Assembly: GCF_023856365.1 (NCBI RefSeq)
Contig: NC_064548.1
Location: 8,295,642-8,359,641, forward strand
DNA length: 64,000 bases
Direction of reading: 5' to 3'
From: Brienomyrus brachyistius
Lineage: Eukaryota; Chordata; Actinopteri; Osteoglossiformes; Mormyridae
Within the stretch, counting starts at the first letter, position 1. Each line of letters starts with the position of its first letter. Both the position numbers and the translations under genes were made by a program. Positions 55,183 through 64,000 of this stretch are shown here, in pieces. The notes beneath the pieces were generated by a model. That model ran no database searches. It was not told the origin of the DNA and saw only the letters and a list, made by a program, of their open reading frames with translations.

Positions 55183-55338
55183 CATGTGTGAGTGAATGGT
55201 GTGTGAGTGTGCCCTGTGATGGGCTGGCCCCCTGTCCTGCGTTGTTCCCTGCCTCGTGCCAATTGCTTTCAGGATAGGCTTCGGACCCCCCGTGACCCAG
55301 TAGGATAAGCGGTTTGGAAAATGGATGGATGGATGGAT
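55183..55338 (+). mobile_element. V-SINE, 3' half only
   Basis: Starts within the GTGAATGGTGTGTGAGTGTG segment and ends at GGATAAGCGGTTTGGAAAAT + (GGAT)n. 5'-truncated. Confidence 0.8.
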
Positions 55339-55779
55339 ATTTACTTTTTTTGGTGAGGCACTGCTTTACCTGTTATAAAACATGCTACTGATATAAACAT
55401 TGATAACCACAGGCAGATTACGGCATAGGCTGTTCTAAGTTATATCCTTGGCCCCCAGCAAACATTAGGGCCCCATACTGCCTTAGGAGAAATATAACTC
55501 AATACCGAAGACGTCATGACGGTGTCACCCTAGACAAGGTAATCTGGCCCTGCTGGTAACAGTGAATTCTAATTTCCTTCTGAGGACCAATGACGAGCCA
55601 TTTCATTCCTCATCTCTCAACTGTCTTAGGCGGAAACGTCATGACTATGGTAGTAATGGAAAGGTTGATGGAAGCAGACATAGCCAGTCAGGGTCACAAT
55701 TAGGACTGTGTCATATATGCTATTTAATAAGTAGTTTTTTAATCATATTACAAACTGAATTTCACATTAATTCAATGTC

Positions 55780-56598
55780 TTAATACCAGGAATCCATGAT
55801 GCGCCTCATGGACATGAACCTCATGCCACCGAAGTTCCTGTACTCCCCAGGCCAGAAGTACCTCATCCTGCCCCTGTAGTGGGGCTGCTCATACATGAGC
55901 CAGTGGCCGTCCATCACGTGGCAGGACATGCAGTTGGACCAGCGGTAACGATCCATGAAGGAGTCACAGTCATCCATCATCTCCATCATCTGACCGCCAA
56001 AGTTCTCCCTGTCATAGATCCTCATCCTGTACGATCCTCTGTACTGTTTTAAGAACATAGAAACAGAATTCAGTTCACTGCAATTTGCAGAAAGTGATTC
56101 ATTCTCAATCTGTTATGCACAGGATAATATGTAACAGTAACAGTGTTAAATACTTTACCATGGGGATCATGCGGCAGGATCTGAACCAGTCACTCATGCC
56201 CATGCTCATGCAGTCGGGGTACTCGCCCCTCTTCACAAAGTACTGGTTCCCCATGTAGTTAGAACGGTCATAGAGCATGAAGCAGCCGCTATGCACTCTG
56301 CAGGAGTAACAGTGGCTCAAGTAGGAACTGAGGTCACCGCAGTCGCTGCTGCACTCATAGGAGCGACCCCCAAAGTTCCTGTCCTCGTAGAAGGTGATCT
56401 GAAATCAGATTGTTGCAACTTTTCATAAACTTGGAATCAAGAGTTAATCTGTGCGAGCAAACTTCTTTCTGAGGTGTACTACTGACTTATAGCTTAGAAA
56501 TATTCATTCTGAAACCTGAAGATTACAGCAGATATAAAGTTTTAGTTCAGCTTGGACAGTTGGCACACATGCATATTTTAGTCACTTACCCTGCTCAT
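55780..56598 (-). CDS. crygm: Gamma-M crystallin, gene 6 of 8
   Basis: Exons are 56590-56598, 56159-56398 and 55780-56043 (minus); introns are 191 and 115 bp. The 170-residue product matches the cluster consensus at every variable site I compared. Intron 1 and upstream DNA resemble gene 1 (for example the acceptor CTGATTTCAG), while intron 2 and the 3' flank resemble genes 2 and 4, so the gene is a mosaic. The polyadenylation signal is a variant ATTAAA (minus, 55723-55728). It has no divergent partner. Confidence 0.94.
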
Positions 56599-56653
56599 GA
56601 TCTCACTGATGTTTGTCCTCCGTTAGATCTGCTGGACACTCGTTCTCTGGCTG

Positions 56654-56707
56654 CTTTTATATCTGTCCTGAATCTATGGCCCTATTGTCTAAATCCCTGA
56701 TCCAGCA
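56654..56707 (-). promoter_or_regulatory. Solo promoter of gene 6
   Basis: Minus-strand ATATAAAAG (56654-56662), 56 bp before the ATG, and a Maf-like TGCTGGATCAGGG (inverse at 56695-56707). Sequence upstream to about 56930 is an inverted copy of 39880-40235. Confidence 0.6.
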
Positions 56708-56929
56708 ACAGGACACAGAAGCCCATTTGTGTTACTGTGTGAGCATTAAATGGCACTGTGTACAGTTGCAGAAAGGTACATGCCTGCATTGTATCCTTTG
56801 TACAAAAAATCTATGGGGAATACTGAACAAAGAACTTGACCGAATTTCTGTCAGTACACAGTACATCACCAGTAACAAACAAAATTGGTGCATTTGTTCG
56901 TTCAGTAATCTTGCTTGTGACTTTTTACT

Positions 56930-58430
56930 ATAAAAGGAATATGCACATTTTTTCTGTCTACTGGTATCATTTGACATGAACCAATGAAAAGATATTTTAT
57001 GAAGCCATAAATTTAATGAGTCTTTATATTCGTATATTTGCCAATTTTAACATCTTAACATTGATTGCTCGCTAAATGACATCTTTAATTATGAATATAC
57101 AGCAAAGTTAGTTTGTATATTGTTGACACTGACAAAAATCCACAGATGTCCATTTAAAACATTTAACTGTTTACTGACAGCTGTGTTAAGTCTTTTATTT
57201 GGGGGTCTCTCATTTTGTTGTGTTAGGTTTAGTTTGTAAAGTAGTTTCTGGGAAAATGTGGTCTTTATGCTCCTGAAATAATGGAGTTTTGGAGATACAT
57301 GTTTTTCAGTGGATAGCAACAAGATCTTACACTAGCCATTTAGAGAAGCTCTCTATCATGCACTTATTGTGTCAGAATCTGTCATGAGTCACCGTCAGGA
57401 CACTGACTGGTGAAGCAAAGGTAGGACTTGAGCTGGCTCGAGCTGCAGGGTCCACTTTTACCTCTGACTGGCCGAGCCAATAAATAACCTCACCCACCAA
57501 GGCGAGGTACTCCTCCTCAATGAGGGGAGGTGTCCTTTTCTGGAGTCCGGTCATTGTGTCACGAGTCACCGTCGGGGCACGGACCGCAGGGAAGCATAGG
57601 CAGGACTCAAAGTGTTGGGAGAACTCGGGGTTTAATCAAAGTCACACGTTGAAATACATACACAACGACTGATGTCAATGACCGGATTCGGGAAGCATAT
57701 TCTAACATAGACTTAAATAGATCAGATTAAGGAACCACAAGGAGAAACAGCTGGTAACACGGGGATTCCACACGAGGTAGATGAGGGGGTGTGGCACATG
57801 AGAGGCTCGGATGAGCAGCACAGGACAGGATCAGTTCCAGTCTTGTCCCATTTTGTCTGTTGTTTCCCTGTTTGGCAAGCAGGTGTCTCTGGCCAGCCCA
57901 GTATTTCTGTATTCAGCACTTTTGACAGTTCCTAGTGTGTTTCTCTGCTTCCTGGCCTACATTGTGGATGAATGGGCTAAGCATATGGCTGAATAACCAT
58001 GATTCCCTACTGTCATCGGTTAAGGCTATATTGGAGTGTTTCATTATTAGTCTTGTTTCCCCTTGTTGTTATGTTTTTGTATTTTCAGGATAGGTCTTTG
58101 TTATTGAATCCGTGTTCATGGTTATCCCTTCCTGTGTCTAGTGTTGTAGTAATTATTATTATCATCATTTCTATTTGTATTATTATTACTATGAATATAG
58201 GGTTCAGTAACAAACACTAATAATGACTAACGAGATAACAGGGCATGGGCCGGCACCTATTTACACAAGAAATGTTCTACAAATGAGAGACAGATGTGAG
58301 TAATTGAGGCACAAGGCAGGGAATCATTAGGAACATATGGGATGGCCAGCGACATCTGCTGGCAAATCAGGGACATGAGAGGACCGGTAGAGACAGATGC
58401 TCACAATCTCCAGACATAACAGCCACTTTT
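56930..58430. other. Cluster spacer with unclassified repeats
   Basis: A phrase of about 45 bp is directly repeated (57381-57425 and 57558-57602, GAGTCACCGTCRGGRCAC). An (ATT)-rich patch lies at 58150-58190. Probably transposon-derived; I could not assign a family. No gene. Confidence 0.4.
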
Positions 58431-59091
58431 ATAAGGCGAATACATCAAAATATACTAAAAAAACATGATTTTCAGCTTATTGCAGCACCCCCTCCAGTAG
58501 CCAAATGACACAGAATTTTGTATGCATCCTCAGTAAGTGGCTGTGAGTCCAAATGCCAAGATTGCTGTGAAAATATCAAAGCATTGCAGAGATATGGTGA
58601 CACATCCAGTTCGACGGCTTCAGCGCCAAATTTATGTCAATGACAGACAAATGGTTTGAAAAATCAAAGATCCCTCTGATAGCCTTTTTGAGGATTAGTC
58701 TGAATATCATCTTTGCTAAACTTGATGAAGACTGGACAAAACTAGTGGCCAGTGTAAAATGTTACACCTTTCAATATGACCCAATATGGCGACCACTAAC
58801 ATTAGGATATCTTGACAATTTGCTATTCTTCAGCCTTGGTACCTCCCATGATATTAGACGACATAAAAAATATTTTTCTTTGGCAAACCCAGCAACAATT
58901 CTTAACCAAAATGCATTTCTGTGGCCCTTAGTGCTTAAATGACACAATTTTCTTGTTGGCCTTCCTGAAAATGGGATCCAAAGTTTTTCTACCAAATTTG
59001 GTTTAGATACTATACATTAAAGTGTTGCTGAGATATGACCACATATCCTGTTTCTTGGCTTTGACATGAAATTCATTGGAGGACAGTGGCC
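58431..59091. other. Unclassified sequence next to gene 7 tail
   Basis: No homology to the other crystallin flanks, no domain. It may be a dispersed repeat. Confidence 0.35.
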
Positions 59092-59214
59092 ACAATGTAC
59101 AGGTTATAGGTCACATTAAAGGTGGGAAAAGTTTTGAAATGATAGTATCATTATTTTACATCACAAAAACCTGGCATTTTAATAGGGGGTGAGTACATTT
59201 TATATCCACTGTAT
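59092..59214 (+). mobile_element. Tc1-like element, 3' terminal fragment
   Basis: Carries the same trailer as the Tc1 copy at 3193-3360 (AGGTGGGAAAAGTTTTGAAA, ACATCACAAAAACCTGGCAT) and ends in the inverted-repeat sequence TTTTATATCCACTGTAT. Confidence 0.75.
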
Positions 59215-59422
59215 ATTGTGGGGGACATAAATATCATTATGAATAAAAACCTCAACATCAGGTTACTGAAACAAACTCGATTCCCTCAGTAGCATTTTTG
59301 TCATAGCTTGTAAACTACAATGAGAACACGAAAAGTCTGCAGAATCATATTGTATTGATATTTTTATTGCCTTTTGTCTTCCTATACCACTGTCTTCAAT
59401 TGGTAATTCTCATAACTTCGTT

Positions 59423-60268
59423 TTAATACCAGGAATCCATGATGCGCCTCATGGACATGAACCTCATGCCACCGAAGTTCCTGTACTCCCCAGGCCAGAA
59501 GTACCTCATCCTGCCCCTGTAGTGGGGCTGCTCATACATGAGCCAGTGGCCGTCCATCACGTGGCAGGACATGCAGTTGGACCAGCGGTAATGATCCATG
59601 AAGGAGTCACAGTCATCCATCATCTCCATCATCTGACCGCCAAAGTTCTCCCTGTCATAGATCCTCATCCTGTACGATCCTCTGTACTGTTTGAAGAACA
59701 TAGAAACAGAATTCAGTTCACTGCCATTTGCAGAAAGTGATTCATTCTCAATCTGTTATGCACAGGATAATATGTAACAGTAACAGTGTTAAATACTTTA
59801 CCATGGGGATCATGCGGCAGGATCTGAACCAGTCACTCATGCCCATGCTCATGCAGTCGGGGTACTCGCCCCTCTTCACAAAGTACTGGTTCCCCATGTA
59901 GTTAGAACGGTCATAGAGCATGAAGCAGCCGCTATGCACTCTGCAGGAGTAACAGTGGCTCAAGTAGGAACTGAGGTCACCGCAGTCGCTGCTGCACTCA
60001 TAGGAGCGACCCCCAAATTTCCTGTCCTCGTAGAAGGTGATCTGAAAGGAATTAATCAATATCAGCACCTTATTTAAAAAACCTAAATTTTCAAATACCG
60101 TCTTGTTTAAAGATATTTCTGGCCATAAAGTAGCTACTGCATGATTTGTACACCTGCTTAGCAAAATGCAAGCTCCAAAAATACGTTGTGGTTTCAAAAC
60201 AGCTAATTTAGCTTAAATGTGTTGAACATTGTTCATATACTGTGTAAAACATTCCTTACCCTGCTCAT
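59423..60268 (-). CDS. crygm: Gamma-M crystallin, gene 7 of 8
   Basis: Exons are 60260-60268, 59802-60041 and 59423-59686 (minus); introns are 218 and 115 bp, like gene 4. The 170-residue product has Lys11 (for Asn, in the first hairpin) and His115 (shared with gene 4), with consensus Gly155. Similarity to gene 4 stops at the termination codon: the 3'-UTR is new sequence, with an AATAAA (minus) at 59363-59368. Divergent partner is gene 8. Confidence 0.94.
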
Positions 60269-60724
60269 GGTGATAGCTAAACTCACGCTGCTCTCCTCAT
60301 ACTTCAGCTTCTGCCACTTTTATACCTGTCCTCTTCCAAAGCCTGTAACCTCATAATGGAAAGTCCTGACCCAGCACAATGAAACCAAAGCCCATTTTGC
60401 AACAGTGAATAGCAAAGGTTACCATGTGACAATGTGTGTAGCTGTCGAGCTGACGCCTAGACTGTCTGCTTTACATACATGGCAGAAACACATGAGCTGT
60501 AGTGTGTGAGTACAATGATAATGTAAAAAGAAAAAATGCTCATTGAATTCACCAGAGAGAAATGCATGTGTTTCAGCTAAAGAAAACAATCAAACCCAAA
60601 ACTGCACAGAACTGCTGCCACGGCAGAAGTTTTCACACTGGAGTGAGTGATTCTTGGAGTCGGACAGGTATAAATCTCAGGAGGTGGCGAGTGGCAGCAG
60701 GAGACTGAGAGACACCGATCAACA
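60269..60724. promoter_or_regulatory. Bidirectional promoter of genes 7 and 8 (456 bp)
   Basis: Third copy of the same 456-bp divergent promoter. Gene 7 TATA (TTTTATA on +) 60318-60324; gene 8 TATAAAT 60669-60675; palindrome 60610-60631 with one mismatch (GGCAGAAGTT in the right arm). Confidence 0.8.
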
Positions 60725-61613
60725 ATGAGCAGGGTAAGTGTGTCATCAGATACGAAACCCCTGTTTCAGTGCCTCATATCTATGCTATACTTTTAAAAAA
60801 TGTTTTACATAATAATGCTGAATGCATTTTGGAGCTTATACTTTGCTGTATTAATGTAAAATAAATTTGGTTTATACTCCCAAGACCCCGCATAAGAGGA
60901 GCAGGTATAGAAAATGGATGGATGGATGGATTTTAAGCTTCATAATTAATTTATTGAATTTTGGATGTTAAAAGAATTCATGAATTCCTTCCAGATCACC
61001 TTCTACGAGGACAGGAACTTTGGGGGTCGCTCCTATGAGTGCAGCAGCGACTGCGGTGACCTCAGTTCCTACTTGAGCCACTGTTACTCCTGCAGAGTGC
61101 ATAGCGGCTGCTTCATGCTCTATGACCGTTCTAACTACATGGGGAACCAGTACTTTGTGAAGAGGGGCGAGTACCCCGACTGCATGAGCATGGGCATGAG
61201 TGACTGGTTCAGATCCTGCCGCATGATCCCCATGGTAAAGTATTTAACACTGTTACTGTTACATATTATCCTGTGCATAACAGATTGAGAATGAATCACT
61301 TTCTGCAAATGGCAGTGAACTGAATTCTGTTTCTATGTTCTTCAAACAGTACAGAGGATCGTACAGGATGAGGATCTATGACAGGGAGAACTTTGGTGGT
61401 CAGATGATGGAGATGATGGATGACTGTGACTCCTTCATGGATCGTTACCGCTGGTCCAACTGCATGTCCTGCCATGTGATGGACGGCCACTGGCTCATGT
61501 ATGAGCAGCCCCACTACAGGGGCAGGATGAGGTACTTCTGGCCTGGGGAGTATAGGAACTTCGGTGGCATGAGGTTCATGTCCATGAGGCGCATCATGGA
61601 TTCCTGGTATTAA
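60725..61613 (+). CDS. crygm: Gamma-M crystallin, gene 8 of 8
   Basis: Exons are 60725-60733, 60995-61234 and 61350-61613; introns are 261 and 115 bp. The 170-residue product matches the consensus at all variable sites I compared. Intron 1 differs from genes 3 and 5 in its middle, where a short SINE 3' tail is present (about 60880-60935). AATAAA at 61674-61679. The 3' flank matches that of gene 5 for more than 2 kb. Confidence 0.94.
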
Positions 61614-63034
61614 GAAATATATGTAGATATGACATTAATTAACCTGTCATTAACCTACTACTGCACAAAACTGAATAAACGATGTTTTAATTTGCAACAG
61701 AATATGTATTTTGGTTTTTTTTATTGATTATAACAAAGGGTCATATACTGCAAACAACATGTCAAAGATGACCCTTGACCTTTTTAAGATAAGTTAAATT
61801 TTATTGATCCCACGTGACAATTCTTGTACATACAGCAGCAATGTTTGTAAAGTGCAGACATTTAACAACATAGCATGATGTAAGACACAGTGAAAATAAG
61901 TAAACAGGGTCTACACAAATTTAAAACTGTACAGTGTACACAAACAAGATTCTGAAAGGAGTATTTTGGCATTCTATTTTATAAAATGCAAACATGCTAA
62001 CTGCAGTCCAATTGTGTTTCATCAGTTTGTGAAACTAACAAATAGATTGACTGTTTTGTCTATAGTGTCATTCATAGTAATTTCCCACGCACATTTGCAA
62101 ATCATAACGAAACCAATAAAAATAGTTTGAAGAACACAGTACAATACTCTTTTGCCTGTAGGTAATGGAAATACGGATTTAGAAAGAACCAGTTCTGTTA
62201 AGCTTTTAATAATACTGTAGACACATTTAAAAAAATGAAGTGTACAAATGAGATGAAAACCTCTTTCATTTGCTGTACTTCCAGGCTGATTTTGCCAAAT
62301 CAAACTACAGGTTTTACAAACCAAACCATTGTGTTTTTTGACTTGGCAGAGGAAAGGCAGTAATCATTGCAGTTAAATGCTTGGAAACAAAGTAGCACAT
62401 GTAGGTGAAAACCTCATTAACTACCTCAGATTAGTGCTAGAAAGGTTAATGACATCTGCTTCCTCCAGAGTAACCCAGACAGGCAAGGTCTCCATAAGCT
62501 CTTGGTAAGATTAGCTAAGGTATACCGCTGACCTTAAATGCTTTAGGAATTTGTGGTCTGGGATACAAGATAAGGTTAATGTTACTGGTACCTGGGGGAA
62601 ATGTTTGCAGGGCTAATTGTCTTTTATATTTGTATAATTGTTGGCTGTATTTAGACCACCATATTGTGTTAATAATCTGTATTTTGGTACTTGGAGACAC
62701 AAGTCTGCCTTTCTCTTGGTAACTGAACTGATGTCCTGGCAGGTTAAGCTAATGGTGGGTAGGTCCTCGGGTCGGAGTTCCCAGGGTGCCATAGTCCAAT
62801 GGGTTCATCTATTCTTCTGATTCCGCCTCCTCCACTTGTCACAAAAGCAAGAATCTAAAAAGACAATTCAATGGCTAGAAGTCCTACATTAATAACATTC
62901 AGAGAACACAGAGAAACATCAGATTGATAGTGGAATTCTGGGAAAATATAGGTCTTGCGGTGGAGAAGGAATTTGATGACCGGATGTGGTCCACACGTGA
63001 GAATCATCTGGAGAGACAATTCTCACAAGTTAGA
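61614..63034. repeat. Duplicate of the gene 5 3' flank
   Basis: Near-identical, in order, to 52090-53528. No gene inside. Confidence 0.9.
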
Positions 63035-63038
63035 AGAA

Positions 63039-63931
63039 TCTCCAAGAGGTGGTGGCTTTTTGACGTGGAGGCTGAGATGGAATGTAGGTCTTAAGAAGCT
63101 CCAAGCAGTGGTGGCTTGTTGACGTGGAGCCTGAGATGGGATGTAGGTCTTAAGAAGCTCCAAGAGGTGGTGGCTTGTTGACGTGGAAGCTGAGAAGGGA
63201 TGTAGGTCTTAAGAAGCTCCAAGATGTGGTGGCTTGTTGACGTGGAGGCTGAGATGGGATGTAGGTCTTAAGACGCTCCAAGGGGTGGTAGCTTGTTGAC
63301 GTGGAGGCTGAGAAGGGATGTAGGTCTTAAGAGGCTCCAAGCTGTGGTGGCTTGTTGACGTGAAGGCTGAGATGGGATGTAGGTCTTAAGAAGCTCCAAG
63401 CGGTGGTGGCTTGTTGACGTGAAGGCTGAGATGGGATGTAGGTCTTAAGAAGCTCCAAGCGGTGGTGGCTTGTTGACGTGGAGGCTGAGATGGGATGTAG
63501 GTCTTAAGACGCTCCAAGATGTGGGGGCTTGTTGACGTGGAGCCTGAGATGGGATGTAGGTCTTAAGAAGCTCCAAGAGGTGGTGGCTTGTTGACGTGGA
63601 GGTTGAGAAGGGATGTAGGTCTTAAGAAGCTCCAAGCAGTGGTGGCTTGTTGACGTGAAGGCTGAGATGGGATGTAGGTCTTAAGAAGCTCCAAGCGGTG
63701 GTGGCTTGTTGACGTGGAGGCTGAGATGGGATGTAGGTCTTAAGAAGCTCCAAGCTGTGGTGGGTTGTTGACGTGGAGGCTGAGATGGGATGTACGTCTT
63801 AAGAAGCTCCAAGCGGTGGTGGCTTGTTGACGTGAAGGCTGAGATGAGATGTAGGTCTTAAGAAGCTCCAAGAGGTGGTGGCTTGTTGACGTGGAGGCTG
63901 AGAAGGGATGTAGGTCTTAAGAAGCTCCAAG
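63039..63931. repeat. 59-bp minisatellite, 15 units
   Basis: Same unit as at 53529-53769. First and last phase marks (TCTCCAAG at 63039, GCTCCAAG at 63924) are 885 bp apart, exactly 15 x 59. The flank after it (63932-64000) again matches 53770-53840, so the duplicated block continues past the window. Confidence 0.93.
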
Positions 63932-64000
63932 CACTTGGATGCATAATAAGAATATTACTATCATTACTATTATTTTCATGATCATGCTCAAGATACCTGT

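Larger units (their letters stand above)
52090..55779. repeat. Gene 5-6 tail-to-tail interval, duplicated block
   Basis: Left part (52090-53840) is copied after gene 8 (61614-64000). The whole interval corresponds, same orientation, to the gene 1-2 interval (for example 53985-54020 with 43050-43090, and 55390-55779 with 43330-43622). It corresponds in inverted orientation to the gene 3-4 interval. Contains a 59-bp minisatellite, a MITE-like element (53866-53990), a solo LTR and a V-SINE tail. No gene inside. Confidence 0.85.

Overview
The window is nuclear DNA of a ray-finned fish, most likely a teleost. Genes are split by GT-AG introns. The main family is the methionine-rich gamma-M crystallins of aquatic vertebrate lenses. 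The repeats are of fish type: V-SINE (DANA/Mermaid-like) elements, Tc1, hAT and Tigger/pogo DNA transposons, CR1/L2-like LINEs and Ty3/gypsy pieces. I cannot name the species. I see no rRNA, tRNA gene, CRISPR array or prokaryotic feature.

Region 1 (1-6151) holds the 5' coding end of dgkb (diacylglycerol kinase beta) on the minus strand. Two short exons (6085-6151 and 234-310) join in phase and encode the start of the recoverin-homology domain; the gene runs off the left edge. Its intron carries a 42-bp minisatellite, a broken Tc1 transposase, a decayed LINE and a 24-bp minisatellite.

Region 2 (6.2-39.9 kb) is a repeat-rich intergenic or 5'-noncoding stretch with no gene I can support. It holds several minisatellites (about 23, 24, 30/36, 37, 40, 42 and 46 bp periods), a Tigger remnant, hAT-type miniature elements (one with a perfect 8-bp target duplication), a hAT remnant with a BED zinc finger, many V-SINEs, and a LINE nested in a V-SINE. 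The very long ORFs here (around 1-2.1 kb and 36-37.3 kb) are artefacts of arrays whose period is a multiple of three.

Region 3 (39.9-64 kb) is a cluster of eight apparently intact gamma-M crystallin genes. Each has the three-exon plan 9 + 240 + 264 bp and encodes 170 residues. Orientation is + - + - + - - +. Genes 2/3, 4/5 and 7/8 are head-to-head pairs, and each pair is separated by exactly 456 bp carrying a TATA box on both strands and a shared hyphenated palindrome. Genes 1 and 6 have a different, solo promoter. The tail-to-tail intervals (1-2, 3-4, 5-6, and after 8) are copies of one another in alternating orientation, so genes 1-6 form a large imperfect palindrome. Genes 7/8 repeat the 4/5 block at an offset of 9529 bp. 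Shared amino-acid changes cut across the duplication order, which points to gene conversion. All eight would make structural lens proteins.
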